Shown here: in pieces, positions 27,419-31,379 of the stretch
Numbering within the stretch: the stretch's first letter is position 1
Layout of the letters: each line of letters opens with the position of its first letter
Assembly (NCBI GenBank): GCA_001179505.1
Contig: CDMY01000669.1
Location: 1-31,379, forward strand
DNA length: 31,379 bases
DNA from: Vitrella brassicaformis
Taxonomy: Eukaryota; Sar; Vitrellaceae
Direction of reading: 5' to 3'
Program-made: the position numbers and the translations under genes
Notes under the pieces: model-generated
Told to the model about the DNA's origin: nothing
Databases searched by the model: none
What the model saw: only the letters and a program-made list of their open reading frames with translations

Positions 27419-28237
27419 GCGAGTGAGGTGTCAACTTGCGTTGCGGCACTAAAGGCAGACGTGCATGTGACAAGTTTGTTGTGACCTCCTGTGAAGGCGA
27501 GTGTCGTTGTGTTGTGGCCGTCTTGTCGCATAGTGTTTTCTAGTATGTGTCGTCATCTGGCTGTGAGCGAAGGCCAGTTGCAGACATGTTTTCCTTTTGT
27601 GGAGTCTGTCACAAACCGTAGTGTCGGTGGAAGCTACAATTGTTGCTCAGGCAGCTGTGTATATGCATGCATATGTGTACACACGTGTCGATTATACTCA
27701 CGTGTAATCGACATGTGTATGAGGAATGTGGCGAGTCTACTGCAATATGTCCTGTTGGGGCTTGGGGCTTTTGCGTGGTGTCTGGTTGTCTTGTCGTATC
27801 GGATTTTCTGCCGTCGTCTGGCTGCGAGTGATAACATCAGCCACTTGCAGATATGTCTTGGGTTTTTTGAGGCAACAAGTGTCGCTTGCACTCAGGAAGC
27901 TGTCTATATGTGTGTATACTTTGGGTGTACGGATCGCCCCGCCACGTTCATAGTCTGCTCTTCACATGGCGGGCTGGGCCATCTGCATGCCCAAACGCAA
28001 CCGTCATTTACTGTCATGGTTCATTGCTTTATTGGTCAAGGAAAAACGTTGCCGATGAATGACAAAATACCTGTGTACATACGTGGATGCTGCGGGCCTC
28101 CTGTGTGTGTCGGTTTTTCAGCACCAATTGGTCGGAAGGCATAGGCATGGGTACTAGCTGTATGCGCCTCCCGTTCACCGTGGGCGGCGCTATGGTGTCG
28201 TCGATATGTTGTGTTGTGTGTCGATCTGTTGTGAAGC
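27419..28237. repeat. Diverged direct duplication downstream of the LRR receptor
   Basis: No gene supported here. A segment at about 27510-27685 recurs in diverged form at about 27770-27935. Shared landmarks are TTGTCG(C/T)AT, TTTTCT, GTCGTC(A/-)TCTGGCTG(T/C)GAG, TTGCAGA(C/T)ATGT, then AAGCTGTCTATATG or CAGCTGTGTATATG. The first lies close to the stop codon at 27418, so part may be 3' untranslated region. A 217-codon frame across it is Cys-rich and looks accidental. Confidence 0.6.
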
Positions 28238-30076
28238 TCATGTAGGGCGTCCCTTCATCAAGCAGAGCCCTTCACGAGCGATGTGCCCTTTTGTGTGAAT
28301 GTGCGTGCGGAGGTTAGTGACTGTGCGTGTGCATGTATGTGTGAGCTTGACGACGAGTGTGCCTGAGTGTTGCCCTGCCTGCTGTGACTTGACTCGTTGC
28401 TCAAAAGCACGGAAGTCGATCAAGTAATACACAGGTACTTCAAGAGGCCAAACAAACGTCTGGGAGAAGTTGCTTCGCAGTGAGTGGCTGCACGTGACTG
28501 ACCCACCTGCACGCGCACAATACACACGCACCCATCCAAACACACACGTGTAGATGCATGTCACTTTGCTGACTTACCAAAGAGTTCGCGCAGGTCCCTT
28601 CGCGCATTGAGTTTGACGCACAGCTTGCGGGGGATCTTGATACATCTTAATCAGACGCATGCATCATGCTGTGCAAATTCTGCACACACACATACATACC
28701 CACGTATCAGGCGACTGATTGATGTATATGTCACCTGGTGAGTGAGACAGAGGCCGTCCAGCAGGCGCTGCCAACAGCCGGGCACCGAGTCCCTGTGTGT
28801 GAGTGAGCGCAGAAATTTGCGCATTTGCACGGGTAAGATTCATGCATCGGCGGATCGGTCTCTGTCCGTGTGTCGGATACCTGGGTACGACTTCCCAGAG
28901 TGACGACTGCACTCCCCCGCCCTCCTCGTCACCAACACCCGTGCTGAACCACAACCATCACCCCCCCACACACACAACAATGAGGGCTCACGCGTTGATG
29001 TCATTCATTCACCATGTGTCGGCATGCGTACCTGCTGGGCGTGTGCTTCTTTGGGGGGATGTTCGTGTCGGGCACCAGAGGGCTGCCCGCACAGGTGAAT
29101 AGGAGCATGCACGTACAGCCACGTATGCACACTTGCACATGTCCTGCGTCGCCTGGACGTACCGCGGACGGTCGACAGGGACGTTGGTGGATTGACACAC
29201 GCATCCATCCATACCCAACACAACACGTGTATGAGTGGGTGGGTGGGTCCATGCTTCAGTGTCTCACTCACCCATGATGCTGCTGATGCCGATGGTGGTT
29301 GCTCGGACAGCTGTTCGTGCGAACTCCGCAACCTAGACGCGCACACATCCATCCATCCATCCATGGAGACAGGCATCGGTCAATGAGTGTGTATGTGTGC
29401 GGGTACCTCTTTGTTGAGTCTGTCCAGCTCTCCTTGCAGTTGTCGTCAGTCGTGCTGGGGCAGACAATGCAGGAACGCTGCACACCACAAACACACACAC
29501 GACACAAGCATGCATACATCCATCCATACGTGCACCGACCGAGAGATCGTGTGGATGTGTGCGTGTGTGTGGTCTTTACGTGCGCCATTCTTCGGCACCA
29601 TGCATCCGTGTCGCGTTTGGAATGGGGCCGACAGAGCCGCCGCTCCTCCACTAGCAACAGAGAAACATACACGTGGGGGTGTCCGTGGGTGCGTACCTGA
29701 GGAAGTTGACGCTTTCGATAGGTACGTACCGCATTGATATATGTGAGTGGGCGTCCACATGACTTCCATCATAGCAAAACATGGTGGTCATAGCACTAAC
29801 AAAACACACGAATAACTCATCCATCCATCCATGCGCGTGCAGTGAGTGCGCCTGTGCTGTCTCTGGCGACCTGAGCATTCTGTAGCTGAGAGTCATTTTG
29901 TAGAGCGACGGGGGCAGAGACAGAGGTAATGTCATAATAAGGGGTATTCATTCATTCACACATGTCCGTGTGCTCATTGTGGGTGGGCGTGTGTGTTCAT
30001 ACGCATAATGGTCGATGAGGTCCGTCATGGTGGCCATGGATAGGGGCAACGCAAGGGCCACATCCATCCAAATCAC
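28238..30076 (-). CDS. Unrecognised multi-exon gene, 5' half unresolved
   Basis: The 3' part is coherent: exons 29082-29032, 28943-28881, 28792-28735, 28635-28578 and 28497-28238 join in phase and end at a stop. They include PLVPDTNIPPKKHTPS, EEGGGVQSSLWEVVPRDSV, CWQRLLDGLCLTHQIPRKL and SQTFVWPLEVPVYYLIDFRA. Further upstream are exon-like pieces whose linkage I cannot settle: 30076-30003 (VIWMDVALALPLSMATMTDL), 29795-29697 (MTTMFCYDGSHVDAHSHISM then RYVPIESVNFL), 29650-29580, and a charged helix around 29410-29440 (QLQGELDRLNKE) joined in phase to 29336-29275 (VAEFARTAVRATTIGISSIM). An in-frame TGA just before the charged helix is unexplained. There may be one gene or two. The family is not recognised. 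Confidence 0.4.
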
Positions 30077-30372
30077 CTGCAGGAGGCGATGATACGCACA
30101 AGTGAATTTCTGGGTGTCTGTGGCCCAGTGGGAGAGGGTGCGTGTGTACCTATGTATGTGTACCTTCTCCAACATGCGAGCCTCTCACGGGCACAGACGA
30201 GGAACATGGATTTGTGTCTTCGTGTGTGGACAGAGCTACGCACTGTATGGACGTACCAATCTTCGCTGTCTGACATTCCTACACACGTACCAAGAATCTA
30301 TGAGAGCTCCTCGTGTGGGCACGCACGTACACACCGGGTGTGAGGCAGCCGGCCAGGTGGTCCTTCGTCCTG
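30077..30372. other. No supportable gene
   Basis: About 300 bases upstream of the unresolved minus-strand gene and just before the second telomere-motif repeat. I see only short CA/GT-rich pieces and no convincing exon. Confidence 0.5.
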
Positions 30373-30577
30373 CTCGTCCCCTCACCCCCGGTGGTCGTTG
30401 ATTTTGCCGACGACGAGGTGCGCCCATGTCGGCGGCTTAGAACTACCTCGGTCAGATTTCGCCGTGGGGTTAGCCAACCCTAAACCTTAAGCCCTAAACC
30501 CTAGAATAAACCGAGCCGCCAAATTTTAAACCCTATCACCCTAAAAACCCTGGAGTTCAACACATACTTGACTGAGG
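30373..30577 (+). repeat. Dispersed repeat with interstitial telomere motifs, copy 2
   Basis: The second copy of the repeat at 16957-17152, same orientation, with small indels and substitutions (CCCTAAACCTTAAGCCCTAA instead of CCCTAAACCCTAAGCCCTAA). It is followed at once by GAGGGTTTAGGGTTTTGGGG, which carries the telomere motif in the opposite orientation. Copy 1 lacks this. Confidence 0.85.
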
Positions 30578-31012
30578 GTTTAGGGTTTTGGGGATATTGA
30601 GTGACCAAAGTCTATTCGTGCATACGCACGTGTGCGCACAGAGACATTCATCATATGCAGACACTCCAAGTCCACATGTAGAATTTACTTTCAAGCTAGG
30701 ATCCTATCTCCGACGTCAACGCGCTCCGAGCGCGGATCTTGCCCCCTTGCCCAGACCCCTTCCCGCGGGCGTGATGTACGATGTGCGTTTGACGTACGAT
30801 GTGGAAGAGGCGATCTTTAACGTGCAAGCGTTAGGTCTTCCAGTCATTTCCCTCCTTTCTTTCGCCAACTCGCTCTCTCTTTCTCCCAGCCTAATCTGAT
30901 ACGTGTCTCTACCTGCTCTACACTGCTTGTTCCTTTCAGCGTTTTTGCCTCTGTCCTCAGCTTCTCTTTTCTCTGAGCACCTTCAGTGTGTGTTGTCCCT
31001 CGGTGGTCGAAA
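30578..31012. other. Upstream region of the right-edge gene
   Basis: An open frame here includes ATGTACGATGTGCGTTTGAC, with a near-copy of TACGATGTG just downstream (GTACGATGTGGAAG), and ends at a stop near 30897. I see no family or splice support, and treat the region as the 5' flank of the gene starting at 31013. It contains pyrimidine-rich tracts (CTCTCTTTCTCCC near 30871). Confidence 0.4.
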
Positions 31013-31379
31013 ATGACGACGGCTCTCGCGCGCCTCCTCGTCATCTGCTTCTTCGGTACACACAAAAACACAGAAACCAAAGACCAGTCTATGCGACCCT
31101 GTCCTTCTTCATGCAGCCGCCGCGTGCAGTACAGGGGGTCGAAGCGCTTCGGCGAGACCAAACAGAGTGAGAAGGATGGCCCTGTTCTCATGCCCACTGC
31201 ACACTTGTATTCTGTATGCAGGCGTCAAGGTCTTCGCTTCAGGCGGCGTCAAGGTTTTCCCCTCATCAAACAGTACTGACAGTGGTGCCGATGCGGCAAC
31301 TTCCCGCCGACAACTTGAAGGTGCTAAAGCGACGATCAGATCACCTACCCACACGAACACCTCTGTGTGTGTGTGTGTG
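31013..31379 (+). CDS. Secreted protein, N-terminal part, cut by right edge
   Basis: ATG at 31013 opens a clear signal peptide (MTTALARLLVICFF). In my preferred model exon 1 (31013-31055) joins a 12-nt micro-exon (31117-31128) and exon 3 (31222 to the end), all in phase, giving AAACSVKVFASGGVKVFPSS then NSTDSGADAATSRRQLEG. In the alternative, exon 2 runs to a donor at 31165 and exon 3 is read in another frame. VKVF occurs twice in tandem. N-x-S/T sites suit a secreted protein. The family is not recognised and the rest lies outside the window. Confidence 0.5.

Noticed and set aside
27491-28144. 217-codon plus-strand open frame
   Set aside because: It starts at a weak site, is Cys-rich, spans two copies of a diverged repeat, and has no splice or family support.
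16957-30577. LTR retrotransposon flanked by the two direct repeats
   Set aside because: The 13.4 kb between them holds ordinary intron-containing genes. No reverse transcriptase, integrase or protease motifs are visible, and no target-site duplication is evident.

Overview
The window is nuclear DNA from an intron-rich protist. Genes are split by many short introns (mostly 40-100 bp, GT-AG with a few GC-AG) full of GT/CA/GA microsatellites, GC content looks moderately high, and a dispersed repeat carries plant-type telomere motifs (CCCTAAA). Cysteine-rich GCC2/GC3-type ectodomains joined to large multi-membrane cores point to an alveolate. A chromerid alga such as Vitrella is my best guess; this is inference, not proof.

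Layout. 1-351 (-): start of a small single-pass membrane protein running off the left edge. 436-1596 (+): unrecognised gene with a coiled-coil start and a probable frameshift. 1906-2321 (+): phospholipid-scramblase-like fragment, also frameshifted. 2870-11204 (-): a 39-exon receptor of about 1694 residues with signal peptide, Venus-flytrap ligand-binding region, Cys-rich stalk, roughly ten membrane segments and a cytoplasmic tail. 11330-13967 (+): an 8-exon tetraspan protein (670 aa) sharing a 125-bp divergent promoter region with that receptor. 15077-15706 (-): BTB/POZ-like gene, probably broken at its 5' end. 16158-16364 (-): C-terminal exons of an unknown gene. 16957-17152 and 30373-30577: two copies of a telomere-motif repeat. 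17531-18434 (-): unknown 205-aa protein. 19719-27418 (+): a 27-exon receptor of about 1845 residues with signal peptide, plant-type leucine-rich repeats, Cys-rich stalk, the same multi-membrane core, and a tail. 28238-30076 (-): partly resolved unknown gene. 31013 to the end (+): start of a secreted protein.

Main discovery. The two large genes are on opposite strands and 8.5 kb apart. They encode the same Cys-rich stalk plus multi-membrane core, but with different ligand-binding heads: a class-C-receptor-type flytrap in one and LRRs in the other. This looks like a modular family of surface receptors or channels built by swapping ectodomains. In the LRR gene, an exon-intron unit has been tandemly copied, and one copy carries a 2-nt deletion that makes a premature stop unless that exon is skipped.

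Limits. Exon boundaries were drawn by hand from splice motifs and reading-frame phase. For the two receptors and the tetraspan gene every junction is in phase (apart from the one damaged LRR exon), so those models are strong. The small genes at the edges and at 28-30 kb are weak.
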